In this document: positions 1-11,320 of the stretch, one piece after another | How the letters are laid out: each line of letters opens with the position of its first letter | Position numbering within the stretch: position 1 is the first letter of the stretch | Origin: Desmodus rotundus | Taxonomy: Eukaryota; Chordata; Mammalia; Chiroptera; Phyllostomidae | DNA: 64,000 nucleotides | Reading direction: 5' to 3' | NCBI RefSeq assembly: GCF_022682495.2 | Contig: NC_071387.1 | Coordinates: 194,286,143 to 194,350,142 of the forward strand | The notes under the pieces: generated by a model | What the model was told of the DNA's origin: nothing | The model's database searches: none | Seen by the model: the letters and a program-made list of their open reading frames with translations, nothing else | Program-made: the position numbers and the translations under genes

Positions 1-583
1 CAAAAAGCTAAAATGAAACTGCCTTTTGATCCAGTGGTTCCACACCCAGGATTATACCCTAAGAATCCTGAAACACCAATTCAATAGAACCTGTGAATGT
101 CAAAGTTCATAGCAGCACAATTTACAATAGCCGAATGCTAGGAAAAACCTCAGTGTCCATCAGGAAATTAATGGATCAAAAACTGTGGTACATCTACACA
201 ATGGAATACTACACAGCAGAAAGAAAGAAGGAACTGGAGAGTATTATGCTAAGTGAAAAAAGCCAGGTGGTGAAAGACAAATACCAAATGATTTCACCCA
301 TAAATGGAATGTAATCAACAAAATAAACAAGCAAGCAAAAGAGAACCAGAGACCTTGAAATAAAGGACAAAGTGACAGTGATCAGAGTGGAGGGGGAAGG
401 GGTTAAGGGGGAAAGAAGGGGAAGGTGGAAATCAAGGAACATATATAAAGGACCCATGGGCAAGGGCAGACAACCTAGTGGGGATTAACTGTGGGAGCCT
501 GGGCTAGTGGGTGCAGTTGGGTGGGGAAAGGGAGAGCAACAGGGAAAAATGTGGGGCAACTGTAATTAAACAACAATAAAAAA
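1..583 (+). mobile_element. LINE-1 3' end (ORF2 C-terminus plus 3'UTR), cut by window start
   Basis: The first 314 bases read as the last part of L1 ORF2 protein. The frame holding WYIYTMEYYTAERKKELES and IMLSEKSQ ends at a stop at 312-314. A purine-rich, G-rich 3'UTR follows, and the element ends near 583 in 'caacaataaaaaa'. The ORF2 segment before codon 93 contains stops (for example 'caatag' near 85), so the copy is dead. Its 3'UTR differs from the younger copies at 21.7 and 50.2 kb and resembles the one at 44 kb, so it is probably an older bat L1 subfamily. The 5' end lies outside the window. Confidence 0.9.
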
Positions 584-1030
584 GTACTAAAATGTACAGC
601 AACACTATAACAGATTAGAAAAATGAATATAAAATGTGGGTTATTAATCGGAAATAAAGTATACATGCCAATAAAGTGGAATATCTCTTAAAATTAAAAG
701 GCTGTTATACTGTGTATAGTTGAACGTGCATGGTTAAGTTAAAAATGGCAAAACTTCAATAACATAATTTTGTGTCAAATAGTTGCATGGTCTGAGGTAA
801 GTAGTGTGGGTGTCTCCAGTATATAATCATAAAACATTAGAAACAGTCTTCTTAAAAATAAGAAGAATCATGAAACATCTATTCTAAAAAACCCATTGGA
901 TATTGTTTTGCATGTCCTAGGAAATCACTATGATGAAATAAGTAAGCTACTTATAATATATAATTATTAAAAAGTAATACACAAATTCTCATTATATTTG
1001 TGATTATTTATCTCTACAGAACCTATGAAA
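584..1030. other. AT-rich spacer, no feature seen
   Basis: Between the L1 tail and the HAL1 tail I see only AT-rich sequence, without long frames, repeats or recognisable motifs. Confidence 0.5.
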
Positions 1031-1439
1031 AATTAAAAAAATAAATATATTTATTGATTATGCTATTACAGTTGTTCCATTCTCTCTCCTTCACTCCACT
1101 CCAATCTGCCCACCCCCTCCCTCCCACATTCCCCCCCTATAGTTCATGTCCATGGGTCATACTTATAAGTTCTTTGGCTTCTACATTTCCTACACTATTC
1201 TTACCCTCCCCCTGTCTATTTTCTACCTACCATTTATGCTACTTATTCTCTGTACCTTTACCCCCCTCTCCCCCTCCCACTCCCCTGTTGATAACCCTCC
1301 ATGTGATCTCCATTTCTGTGGTTTTGTTCCTGTTCTAGTTGTTGGCTTAGTTTGCTTTTGTTTTTGTTTTAGGTGTGGTTGTTAATAACTGTGAGTTTGC
1401 TATCATTTTTACTGTTCATATTTTTTATCTTCTTTTTTC

Positions 1440-2271
1440 TTAAATAAATCCCTTTAACATTTCATATAATCAGGGCTTGGTGATGATGAACTCCTTTAAC
1501 TTGACCTTATCTGAGAAGCACTTTATCTGCCCTTTTTTATTCTAAATGATAGCTTTGCTGGATAGAGCAATCTTGGATGTAGGTCGTTGCCTTTCATGCC
1601 TTGGAATACTTCTTGCCAGCCCCTTCTTGCCTGTAAGGTCTCTTTTGAGAAATCAGCTGACAGTCTTATGGGAACCCCTTTGTAGGTAAGTGTGTCCTTA
1701 TTTCTTGCTGCTTCTAAGATTCTCTCCTTCTGTTTCATCTTGGGTAATGTAATTATGATGTGCCTTGGTGTGTTCCTCCTTGGGTCCAACTTCTTTGGGA
1801 CTCCCTGAGCTTCCTGGGTTTCCTGGAAGTCTATTTCCTTTGCCAGAGTAGGGAAGTTCTCCTGCATTATTTGTTCAAATAGGTTTTCAACTTTCTGTTC
1901 TTCCTCTTCTCCTTCTGGCACCCCTATAATTTGGATGTTGGAACATTTCAAGATGTCCTGGAGGTTCCTAAGCCTCTCCTCATTCTTCCGAATTCTTGTT
2001 GCTTCATTCATTTCTGGTCGGATGTTTCTTTCTTCCTTCTGGTCCACACTGTTGATTTGAGTCCCAGTTTCCTTCACATCACTATTGGTTCCCTGTACAT
2101 TTCCTTTGTTTCTCTTAGCATAGCCTTCATTTTTTAATCTAATTTGTGACCAAATTCAACCAATTCTGTGAGCATCCTAATTACCAGCGTTTTGAACTGT
2201 GCATCTGATAGGTTGGCTATCTGTTCGCTGCTTAGTTGAATTATTTCTGGGGCTGTGATCTGTTCTTTCAT
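1440..2271 (-). pseudogene. Broken HAL1/L1 ORF1 (RNA-binding chaperone-like protein)
   Basis: ORF1p of L1/HAL1 is a trimeric RNA-binding protein that coats its own RNA. The likely start codon is at 2271-2269, followed by a segment with SSEQIANLSDAQFKTLVIRM. An in-frame stop follows after about 45 codons, and a frame change lies near 2100-2080. The longest open piece, 2077-1523, covers the RRM and C-terminal domain: GVPEGEEEEQKVENLFEQIM, then TPRHIIITLPK and IRLSADFSKETLQARRGW, then YPAKLSFR. It begins at a GTG, so it is not a natural start. After 1523 a further frame change is needed to reach the usual C-terminal end, where another stop interrupts. The copy cannot make ORF1p. Confidence 0.85.
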
Positions 2272-2978
2272 TTGGGCCTTTTTTTGGGGGGGTCTTGGCA
2301 CACCTGTTATATAAAGGGGCGGAGCCTTAGGTGTTCCCCAGGGCGGGGCAACGCTGGTAGCTGCGCTGTGACTCTGTATGTGGGGGCATGGCCGAGAGGG
2401 GGCAATGGCGCCTGCTCCACTCTCTGCCAGATTTTAGTCACTCCCTCCGCTACCCACAATCAAATTGGGCCCCTCTGGTGCTGGTTCGTGAGTGGGTGGG
2501 CTTGTGCATGCTCTAGGCCCCTTGGGTCTCTCCAACAACCTCTCCTGGGAGGCTGGGAGTTTCTCCTGCTGCCTCCTCAACCCCCACGGGTGTTTTCAAT
2601 CAGAGGTTTCAGGCTTTATTTCCCCGCGCTGGAGCCCTGGGTCGTGAGGTATGTTTTGCTCCCTCCGGTTTATCTATGCATGAATGTGGGGTCGCAGGGT
2701 CTGCTAGCATTCGCATTGCCTTGCCATTTGTCCCACAATCCGCCAGTCTCTCAGTCCGGCTGCATTGCTACGAGTCCTGTACACCCTGGCTGCCTGTCTC
2801 TGCCCCTCCTACCGGTCTGGATGAAGGTTTCTTCTTTATCTCCTTGGTTGTCGGACTTCCATGTGGTTCGATTTTCTGTCAGTTCTGGTTGTTTTTTGTT
2901 TTTAAATTGTTGTTGTCCTTCTTTTGGTTGCGCGAGGAGGCACAGTGTGTCTACCTACGCCTCCATCTTGGTTTCCAA
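2272..2978 (-). promoter_or_regulatory. HAL1/L1 5'UTR (internal promoter region)
   Basis: This is the only clearly GC-rich, CpG-containing block in the first 30 kb. It lies between the element's 5' start and ORF1, where L1-type elements carry their RNA polymerase II promoter. A 249-codon plus-strand frame crosses it, but it is antisense to the UTR and has no homology I recognise. On the plus strand a 'tatataaagg' at 2308-2317 is followed at once by 'ggcgg', a possible antisense promoter-like pair. Activity is inferred, not shown. Confidence 0.55.
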
Positions 2979-2980
2979 TA

Positions 2981-4457
2981 ATTAACTGAAAATTTTTATA
3001 GAGATAATGATAGAGTTCACCAAGAGTTTGGAAATATGAATAATATATCAAGAAAAATTTAAATTCTATTTGGCGCAGGACTAGACTGTGCTTTTAGAGA
3101 ATTCTATTTACTTCCCAGTAAATATAGACCTATATTTGTATGTGTGTATCTTCTAGATATTCACACCAGTTGCATGTTATTTCTAAACCAAATTACACAT
3201 CTTATTTGGTATTTAAAAGATTCTTTGTTATATGTGTTACTTTCAAATGTTTTAGAATAATGAGAATTAACAGAAGTATTTTTCCATGGTATCTTATTTT
3301 TAGAAACATAACTGACATTCAATGACATCTAAGGAACATTTAAAATAATAGCATGTTACTATTTATTGGATACTTCTCAATCTTTTTAATTTCATTTCCA
3401 TTAACTACCTTAATATATCTTATGATTTATGACTCTGTCAATAAAGTACCTGATGCTAATCATGATTAGCTGTTGAATTAATGACCTATTCTAATGTATG
3501 TTATAGACAATTTTATAGTTGATAATGATGTTTATTAGTTATGCAAATATTTGTACGATGAGTGGATTTCAAAGGTAAAACCACTTATTTAAAAATTATG
3601 AGAATGATTTTTGGCAGAATCTTCTGGCAAGTAATAGAGACTTACCTTGAAATGTTATACTTTTAATATCTTTCTGCGTTAGTAAACTGCAGGTTATCAC
3701 AACGGAAACATCTGTTTAAGAAATCAAAATAATATAAATAATCAGATTTCTTTTGTATTCAAATTCCATCCAACTCTATCACGTTACGCTCTTTATGAAA
3801 GCATTTTCATAAAGAACATAATGACTGTATTATGAATTAGTATACCTAAATCTTTAGGTAAATTTGTCTGATTTTTTTCTTTATTTCAAAATAAGTTTAA
3901 ACCAGGTATATTTTATGAAAGAGATTTACAACACTTACTTAAGAATTCTAATTTTATATAATAATATAAATAAAACACTTCTTATTTACAGCAAACAATA
4001 GAACATAAACAATTGTTAGTATTTAGGCTTGAAAAAATGCTAAAGCCTTCAGAAATGAAAATAAAGTCAAGACTGGTATATTTTACAAAGAATAACTATA
4101 ACTGCATTCCAGGCCTTTTATTATTTCCATGGAGTTGAAGTTTTATTAATTATTATTAGTTTTTCTTTATCAATAATTCATTACTGTATTATCTACAGTT
4201 AATGCTATACTTTTTCAGAGTGGAGCATTTGATTGAAAATAATTACCCATATTTTAATTCCTCTCTACAGTTTTATGACAGCACAGTAACTGATTATTCT
4301 GGTATTAATGTAAACTAAGAAGTCCTTGTACAAACTGGTTTTATTATTAACCCTTGGGAATTTTTCAGATTGTTTTTATTGATTTTATAGGTAGATACTG
4401 ACATTAATTGCAATGGAATTCTTCACATAGCAGTTTTATTTATGTATTTGTTTGTTT
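2981..4457. other. AT-rich intergenic sequence, no feature seen
   Basis: About 1.5 kb of AT-rich DNA with no open frame above 61 codons and no repeat family that I can name. Confidence 0.5.
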
Positions 4458-4649
4458 TAAAATATTGTATTCATTTATTTTTAGACAGAGGGCAAGGGAG
4501 AGAGAAAGAGGAAAACATCTGTTGGTTGCCTCACCTCACATACCCTGACCAGGCACCCAACCTGCAATCCAGGCATATGCCCTGTTTGAGAATCCAACCT
4601 TTCGCTTTGCAGTAGGAAGCCCAACCAACTGAGCCACACAGGTAGGGCT
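4458..4649 (-). mobile_element. Ves SINE (bat tRNA-derived)
   Basis: The minus-strand reading begins near 4649 with 'ccctacctgtgtggctcag', the tRNA-like head with box A. It passes through the Ves body with 'gaggcaaccaacagatg' and ends in an A/T-rich tail ('taaaaataaatgaatac') near 4460. The copy is diverged, so an older insertion. Confidence 0.8.
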
Positions 4650-5499
4650 CTATTTTATTTTTTTAAACACCAACATAGTGAATGTGGTGTTACTATTTTA
4701 AAAATGTGATGATGTAGTAAATGATAAAGAAAATTGTTAAAATATCCTACCTAAGCACCTTCCTAATCACAACCAGAAATGTCAACCCTTGTGCATGTGA
4801 ATCTTTTCAAATTTGGTTAATTTTTTTATATTTGGGTGACAAAAATTATTTCAGGCATAGAAAAGGAACTACCAAATTACACTTCAAAAAGATTTTTAGC
4901 AATTTATGGTCTGAATATAAATTTTGAAAATAAGTTTTAGCTACAAATTGGTCTAAACAGAATATTTTCAATATATTAGCCCATTAAATAGATAACATAT
5001 TTTATATAAATGAATTTTTATTCCTCTGAAAATTTATAGGATGCTAAGCTCTTATCTTTGGAAGACTAATTTTAAAAAAGTTTAACATTTTATACTGTAT
5101 TTAAGGCATTTTATGAACATGAATATTCTATGAATTTGATATACATATATGTATGTCAATATATCTAATATTTTCTTTTAATCAGAAACACTTTTAAAAA
5201 TATTGCTTTGTTGTATTTTTCATGTAAAAAATGTTATTGGTGGTTTTAGTTGTTTATTGTAATGCTTTCAAATAGTATTTATTTTAGCCTGGGGTTTCAT
5301 AGCTTTTAAGTAATCACCTCTGACTCATTTTTATTGTTTTTTATACTTCATACTTAATTATTGTTTTAATTTTTTTACGTGAAATTCTATTGACTCTACA
5401 TTTTAAGACTGAGACCTACTCAGAGGACTATAGAATACTTCCCCTCCCCTCACATTTCACAACTGTATTACTTACAGCTAATTTATAGAAGTTTCTTTT
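4650..5499. other. AT-rich intergenic sequence, no feature seen
   Basis: No coding signal, SINE or LINE feature is recognisable. The sequence grades into the ancient L1 near 5500. Confidence 0.45.
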
Positions 5500-5862
5500 T
5501 ATCTACTACATCATGTCTGGTACCAAGGGAAAAAAAAAATATTCAGTACACCATAAGGCAAAAACTACAATTTGTAGAAGCAAATCAATCATTAGAATCA
5601 GACAGATCATGTATGTTGAAATTATCAGAATGGGAATTTTAAACAACTATGATAAATTTGCTAGAGGCACTAATGGCAAAGTTTATAGCATGTAAGAACA
5701 CATAAGCAATAAAAAAGAAATTAAAATACTAAGAATTAGAAAGAAATACTAGACATAAAAATATGGTAACAGTAATGAGAATTGCTTTTGACAGGCTTTT
5801 TAGTATATTGAATATTCCTGAGGAAAAAATTCTATAATTTAAAGGATATATCAACAATTCTT

Positions 5863-6044
5863 GGCCCTGGCTTTGTAGCTCAGTTGGTATGAGCGTTTCA
5901 GTAATAAACCAAGGTTGCTGGGGCTATCCTGTCAGGTCAAATCCAAGAATCAACCAATGAATGCACTAATAGGTGGAAAAACAAGTCGATGTTTCTCTTT
6001 CTTTCTCTTCCTTACTCTCTTCTAAAATCAACAATAATAATAAT
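5863..6044 (+). mobile_element. Ves SINE, diverged subfamily
   Basis: The tRNA-like head 'ggccctggctttgtagctca' is followed by a box-B-like region, a body with 'aacaagtcgatgtttctc', and a CT-rich stretch. The tail is (AAT)n-like at 6027-6043. The body differs from the other Ves copies here ('aaccaatgaatgcactaata' instead of the 'gaggcaaccacacattg' type), pointing to a separate subfamily. It sits inside the ancient L1. Confidence 0.8.
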
Positions 6045-6387
6045 ATAAAAGAATCATCAAAAACAAAAAGTAAAGAAAATAAAAAATGAACACATATGTT
6101 AAAAAATATCCAAGAAGCTTTGGACAATTATGGGTTACATAAAAGTAATGGGAATAATAGAAGAAGAAGAAATTAAAAAAAGAAATTAAGTAAATATTTC
6201 TAAAAAGCATTGACAGAGAATTTCCTCTGAATTAATGTCAGACACCAAAACACAGATCAGGAAGTTGAGAAAACACCAAGCAGGATAAATGTTAAAAGAA
6301 TCTTACCTCAGCATAACATTTATAAATTAAAGATGATAAATACAGATGTAAAAACCCCAAAGAAGTTTGAAATTGAAAAAAAAAAAA

Positions 6388-6611
6388 CAAATCTTAGCCC
6401 TAGTTGTGTGGCTCAGTGGTTTGAGTGCTGACCTGAGAATCAAAGGGTTGCCTGTTGAATTCCCGGTCAGGGCACATGCCTGGATTACAGGCCAGGTCCC
6501 CAGTACGGGACCAGTGAGAGGCAACCACACACTGATGTTTCTCTCCCTCTTTTTCTCCCTCCCATCCCCTCTCTAAAATAAATAAATAAAATATTTTTTA
6601 AAAAAATCTTA
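6388..6611 (+). mobile_element. Ves SINE with target duplication
   Basis: The SINE body runs 6397-6600: head 'gccctagttgtgtggctcag', box-B-like 'gttgaattcccggtca', 'gaggcaaccacacactg', a pyrimidine-rich end and an A/T tail. A short direct repeat 'aaatctta' lies at 6389-6396 and again at 6604-6611, consistent with L1-driven insertion. It interrupts ORF1 of the ancient L1. Confidence 0.9.
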
Positions 6612-7283
6612 CTTGTAGAGGAAGAAAGATAAAAATTAGATTCTACTTCTCAGACACCATGCAAACAAGAGGACAATAGGTTACATATTGAGTGTTGAAA
6701 GAAAACACCAACCTAAGATTCTGTACTTTGTAAAATTATTCTGCAAAACTGAAGAAGTAAAAGGGACTTTCTCAGAGAAATAAAAATGAGAGAATTTGTA
6801 GTTGCAGACTTCAACACCCCTTTTTCAGGAACGGAGAAACCCAGCAGGCAGAAAATCAGTAAGGACATGGTTGAACTCAATGCCATTAATCAATGGGATA
6901 TAATTGACATCTATAGACTACTTCATCCAACTACAGCAGAATGCACATTTTTTTTCAAACTTACACGTAACATTCATGAAAAATAGACGACGCTCTAGGC
7001 AATAAAATAAACCTTAAATTTAAAGTAATAGAAATCATACAATGTCTGCTCTTATACCATATGGAATTAAACTAGAAATTAAAAACAGAAAACAATTGGA
7101 AAATTTCCAAATAACTGGAGATTTAAAAACTCACTTCTAAATAATACATGGCTCAAAGAAGTTATCTCAAGAGAAATTAAAAGTATTTTTGAATTCAATT
7201 ATAATGAAAACACAACTTATCCCAAACTGTGTTATACAGTGTAAACAATGCATATAAAAAATTTATTCCATTGAATGCATGTA

Positions 7284-7841
7284 TAGTAATTCCTCAAAAT
7301 TGTCAAAAGGTTTTTAGAAACTGCAATTTTAAGCACAACAACAAATAATGAAACCAATTTTACCTTTAGCATATTTCTGTTCGCTGTAACATCACAAAAC
7401 TTCTAAATAAGGACTCAAAATACTTTTAATATTAGATACTGAAATCAGAATATTCTATGCATATATTTAAGAAAAATTAATAAAGATGAGATGATTCAAG
7501 TTCAGGGTTGTGGGTGACTGGAGCTTATTCCAGTGCTCAGAGTGCCAGGTGGAAACTGACCCTGGAACAACTCTGCTTTTCCATCACGCATCAGACTCAC
7601 ACAAACACACTCACTCATACTGGGGTAATTTCGGCATACCAGTCACTCAAAGGTACACGTTCTGGGGCTGTGGGAGGGAACCAGAGTACCCGGAAACATC
7701 CACACGGATGTGGGGAGAGTATGTAAATTCCACACCAACAGTGGCACCAGCCAGGGGTCAACTGTTTTTTCTCATCAATGTTGTTACAAACTGCTGTTGA
7801 ACAAAACAATTCCATTCAAGAACCTGTTATTTTACAAAATA
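7284..7841. mobile_element. Unidentified ~0.55-kb insert splitting the ancient L1
   Basis: L1 ORF2 sequence stops near 7283 ('gaatgcatgtatagtaa') and resumes near 7842 ('gaaagatctaaaat') with essentially no L1 bases missing, so this block is an insertion. Its right half (about 7505-7795) is GC-richer. It contains 'gtgggagggaaccagagtac', then 'ggggagagtatgtaaattcc' and 'ttttttctcatcaatgttgt'. That arrangement looks like the 3' end of an old vertebrate LINE or other interspersed family, but I cannot name it. No clear target duplication is seen. Being inside an L1M copy, it should be younger than that copy. Confidence 0.5.
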
Positions 7842-9049
7842 TGAAAGATCTAAAATAACAGTCTAAGTTTTTTCCTTAGGAGATTAAATCCTATGTAAGT
7901 AGCATTAAGAAATAAGAATTAGAGTGGAAGTCAATAAAATTGAAAACAGAAAATCAATAGATAAAATCAATGTAATCAAAAGCTAGTTATTTAAAAAGAT
8001 CAATTAAAGTCATAGACCACTCAACAGTCTAAGAAAAAAAAGAAGAAAAGACCGGCTAACTAAGAAAAAAAAAAAAAGAAGAGAGAGAAATTACTAATAC
8101 CATAAATAAAAGAGGGAACACCACAGCAGCAAATGTGGACATTAAAAGGATAATAAAGAAATGCTATGGGTAACTGTGGGGCTACATATTTGATGATTTA
8201 CATGAAATGGACCAATTTCTTGAAAGACACAGTCTACCAAAATGCACTTCAAAGACATATACAAACTGGATAAGCCTATATCTATTAAAATTGATAAAGT
8301 CTATAAAAACATATAGCTAACATCTTTGTTAATGGTGAGAAATAAAGGTTTCCAATAAATCAGGCACAAATCAAGGATATCCTCTCTCAATACTCCTTTG
8401 TATTATACGGGAAGTGTTAGCTAATGCAGTAAGACAAAAATAAAAACAAAACAAAACAAAAAATCAATCAAACAAACAAAACTAAAAGAAATGCAAGTAT
8501 CAAGATTGAGAAAGAAGGCAAAAAACCTTCTCTGTTCACAGAAGACATGATCAGCTATATATAAAATTCCAAAGAATTAACCCAAAAAACAAAAAGTCTT
8601 CTGAAACTAGTAAGAGATAACAGGAAGGATGTATGAATATACCAGGTGAATATACAAGTCATTTCCTTTCCTATATACCAGTAATCTCAAAAAAATTCCA
8701 CCACATTTTGTTTAGATATTAACAACATGATCTTAATGTTTATAAGGAAAGGCAAAAGATCCTTAATACCCAACACAATATTGAAGAAAAATAAAGTTGA
8801 TTATCTGATGCTACCCAACTTCAAGACTCACTATGAAACTACATAGTAAAAGAGTAAAAGAGTAGACAAATATATCAATGAAAATGAGAGTACAGAAATA
8901 GACACCTAATATTTGACAAGGGAGCAAAGAAAATATAATGGAGCAAAGATAGTCTCTTCAAAAATAGTGCTGGAAGAACTGGACATCTACATGTAAAAAA
9001 AAAAATGCATCTAGACACTGACCTTACATCTTTCACAGAAATGAACTCA

Positions 9050-9339
9050 GAATTGATCATAATTAACAAAAGAAAAAAACAAACAAAATATAGCCAGAGA
9101 CATTGAAATGAAGAACATTGTAACAATAACCAGAAGGAAGTGGGGAGGGGATAGTGGAGAGAGGGGTCTATAGGAGCTACTATAAAGGACACAAGGACAA
9201 AATCAAGGGGGAGGATAGAAGTGGGGGAGGGAGGTGGGACTGGCTGGGGTGGGGTGGAGGGATGGGGAGAAAATGCAGACAATTGTAACTGAATAAAAAT
9301 AAATAAGTACATTTAAAAAAAAGAAAAAAAGAATTGATC
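9050..9339 (+). mobile_element. 5'-truncated bat L1 3'UTR with 9-bp target duplication
   Basis: The insert 9059-9330 is only an L1 3'UTR: 'aaaatatagccagagacatt', then the G-rich stretch 'gggggagggaggtggga', 'aactgaataaaaataaataa' and an A-rich tail. It is flanked by 'gaattgatc' at 9050-9058 and 9331-9339. The ancient L1 ORF2 continues on both sides, so boundary and orientation are secure. Confidence 0.92.
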
Positions 9340-9386
9340 GTTGACCTAAAGGTAACGCTGAAAACATTAAACGTCTTAGAAGATGT

Positions 9387-9562
9387 GCTGTGGCAGGCGT
9401 GGCTCAGTGATTGGAGCATCGTCCTGCAAACTGGAGGGTTGCTGCTTCGATTCCTGTTTGCAGGCTTGAGAGAGGCAACCAATCTATGTTTCTCTCCCTT
9501 TCTTTCCCCCTCCATTTCCCTCTCTATAAAAATAAATATACATAATCTTTAAAAAATACTCT
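9387..9562 (+). mobile_element. Ves SINE inside the ancient L1
   Basis: The head is diverged ('gctgtggcaggcgtggctca'). The body has 'gagaggcaaccaatctatg' and a CT-rich stretch, and the tail is 'ataaaaataaatatacataa'. The L1 sequence 'gtcttagaagatg' before it and 'ataggagaaaatttagataa' after it are adjacent in L1 consensus. Confidence 0.85.
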
Positions 9563-10929
9563 TGTAAATATAGGAGAAAATTTAGATAACCTTGAGAATG
9601 TTGGTGCCCTTTGAAATATAAACAAAAGACACAATCCATGAAAAAAGAATTGATAAAATGGACTTCAAAAATTAAAAATTTATTTTCTGCAAAAGAAAAT
9701 GTCAAGGAAATGAGAAGTCAAGCAACAGAATGGGAGGAAATGTAGTAGTGTTGTTTATAATATACAAATGATTCTTAAAATTCAGTAACAGGAATATAAA
9801 TAACACCCTTCAAATGGGTCAAATTCCTTACCAGATATGTCACCAAATATACAGATGGCAAACAAACATAAAAAGGTACACCATATCATATTTCATCAGG
9901 GAAGTGAAAATTAAAACAGTGAGATACCACTACACATCTCCTAGAACAGCCACACACCCAGAACTCTGACACCAAATGCTAATGAGGACGTACTGAAACC
10001 CAAACCCTCATGCACTGCTCGCTGGTGGGAATAAAAATCAGCGCAGCCATTTTTGGAAGGCCCTTTGGCTATTTCTTATGAAACTAAGCATACTATACCA
10101 TACAGTCGAGAAATTGTGCTGCTTGGTATTTGCTTAAAGTAGTTTGAAACTTATGTCTATACAAAAATGTGGCAGTGAATATTAACAGCAGCTTCATTAT
10201 AATTGCTGAAACTTGGAAGCAAAAATGATGGTGAATGTCTAAATAAGCTGTGGTGCATTTAATGGAATGGAATATCATTCAGTAAAAAGAATTGAGCTAT
10301 CAAGCAGTGAAAACACATGGCAGAACCTTGCATGCATATTATTAAGTGAAAGAAGCCAATCTGTAAAGGCTATATATTATATAATTCCAACTGTATGACA
10401 TTCTGAAAAATGCAAAACTATGGCTATGATAAAAACCCCATAATTATTTCCACAGATGTGACAGAATGTTGTAAACAGAGCATAGAGAATTTTGGGGGCA
10501 ATGAAAATATTCTCTGACATTATAATAATAGAACTATGTAATCTTAATTTTTTCCAAACCCTTTACTTACAACACCAGAGTGAACTATGCACTTCAAGTA
10601 ACTATGCTGAGTCAATATATGCTCATCCTTGGTAACAAATACACATCCTGGTAAGTGGTGTTGATAATGGGGGAGGTTATGCATACGTGTGTGTGAAGAC
10701 AGGGGGTATATGAGAAAGCTCTGTACCTTTCTCTCAATATTATTATATTATTTAAAACTTCTATAACATACAGCTTTTTTTTTGAAAAGGCATAATTCTA
10801 ACATTCTTAACAGTCACCATTCCTGCACCCAGGATTGACTTCTGCTGGCACTTCTAACAGCTTAGATGAGTTTGCTTGTTTTGTAAATATGTGTATGTAT
10901 TTTTTGTGTAAGATTCCTTATTTTTGCAT

Positions 10930-11320
10930 ATTGTTGTAAATCATTCAGTCCTATTGATATATAATATCCTACTTGTGAATATAGCAAAATAGTTCACTGT
11001 TGAAAGAGTTGTATTATTTCCAAATTTTGGCCATTAGAAACACTGCTTCTCTAAATATTTTATGTATTTTTCACATGGCTATATGAATAAATGTACAGAA
11101 ATAGAATGTGTAGAGAATATATTTTGGTGATATATGCACGCATTATGATTAGTTATATATATAGGAACAAAATTACTGGATGGTATGTTCAGCAAAATAG
11201 ATATGCCAAAGAGTAATCAAAAGTGATTACATTCATTTCTATTTCTAAGAGCAAGATATTAAAGTGTAATCACCCCATATCATCTCCAATACTTGTTATT
11301 ATCAGGTAAATAATTTTTAC
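10930..11320 (-). mobile_element. Probable ancient L1 ORF2 3' fragment, antisense
   Basis: On the plus strand it resembles the familiar antisense L1 ORF2 end ('tttccaaattttggccatta', 'caaaattactggatggtatg', 'atcatctccaatacttgtta'). It is very diverged and both boundaries are estimates. Confidence 0.45.

Larger units (their letters stand above)
1033..2980 (-). mobile_element. HAL1 (half-L1) retrotransposon, near full length
   Basis: Read on the minus strand, the element starts near 2978 with 'aagatggaggcgtaggtaga', a typical mammalian L1/HAL1 5' start. It continues through a GC-rich 5'UTR (about 2977-2272), an L1-type ORF1 (about 2271-1440), and then directly a G-rich 3'UTR (about 1440-1050) ending in an A-rich tail at 1050-1033. 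There is no trace of ORF2 endonuclease or reverse transcriptase between ORF1 and the 3'UTR. That is the defining layout of HAL1, an L1 derivative mobilised in trans by L1. Target duplications are unclear; 'tgaaaaatt' (about 1027) against 'tgaaaattt' (about 2988) is only suggestive. A simple internal deletion of an L1 is the alternative, but the ORF1 type fits HAL1. Confidence 0.82.
5500..10775 (+). mobile_element. Ancient L1M-type LINE-1, internally deleted and interrupted by five insertions
   Basis: Pieces follow L1 order on the plus strand. ORF1 coiled-coil-like sequence lies at about 5500-5860. The ORF1 centre is at 6045-6390 ('aaaaatatccaagaagcttt', 'aatgtcagacaccaaa'), and the ORF1 C-terminal part at 6610-6800. 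The element then jumps to the ORF2 endonuclease end (frame 6786-6986: KISKDMVELNAINQ, DIIDIYRLLHPTTAE). ORF2 continues with internal losses through 7020-8870 and 9340-10400, and a 3'UTR ('gataatgggggaggttatgc') ends near 10770. Stops and frameshifts are everywhere, so nothing is translatable. Insertions: Ves at 5863 and 6397, an unknown 0.55-kb insert at 7284, a bat L1 end at 9059, and a Ves at 9387. Resemblance is to L1MA/L1MB-age families, from memory. Confidence 0.85.

Noticed and set aside
1054..1385. Overlapping plus-strand frames rich in Pro, Ser and Leu
   Set aside because: Antisense translation of the HAL1 G-rich 3'UTR.
2236..2985. 249-codon plus-strand open frame, the longest in the window
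   Set aside because: It lies entirely antisense to the HAL1 5'UTR. GC-richness explains the lack of stops, and no domain or conserved motif is visible.
5513..5695. 60-codon frame considered as a small gene
   Set aside because: It is part of the ancient L1 ORF1 region, continuing in L1 order into the following segments.
8875..9515. Two minus-strand frames of 145 and 111 codons
   Set aside because: Antisense of L1 3'UTR and Ves sequence.
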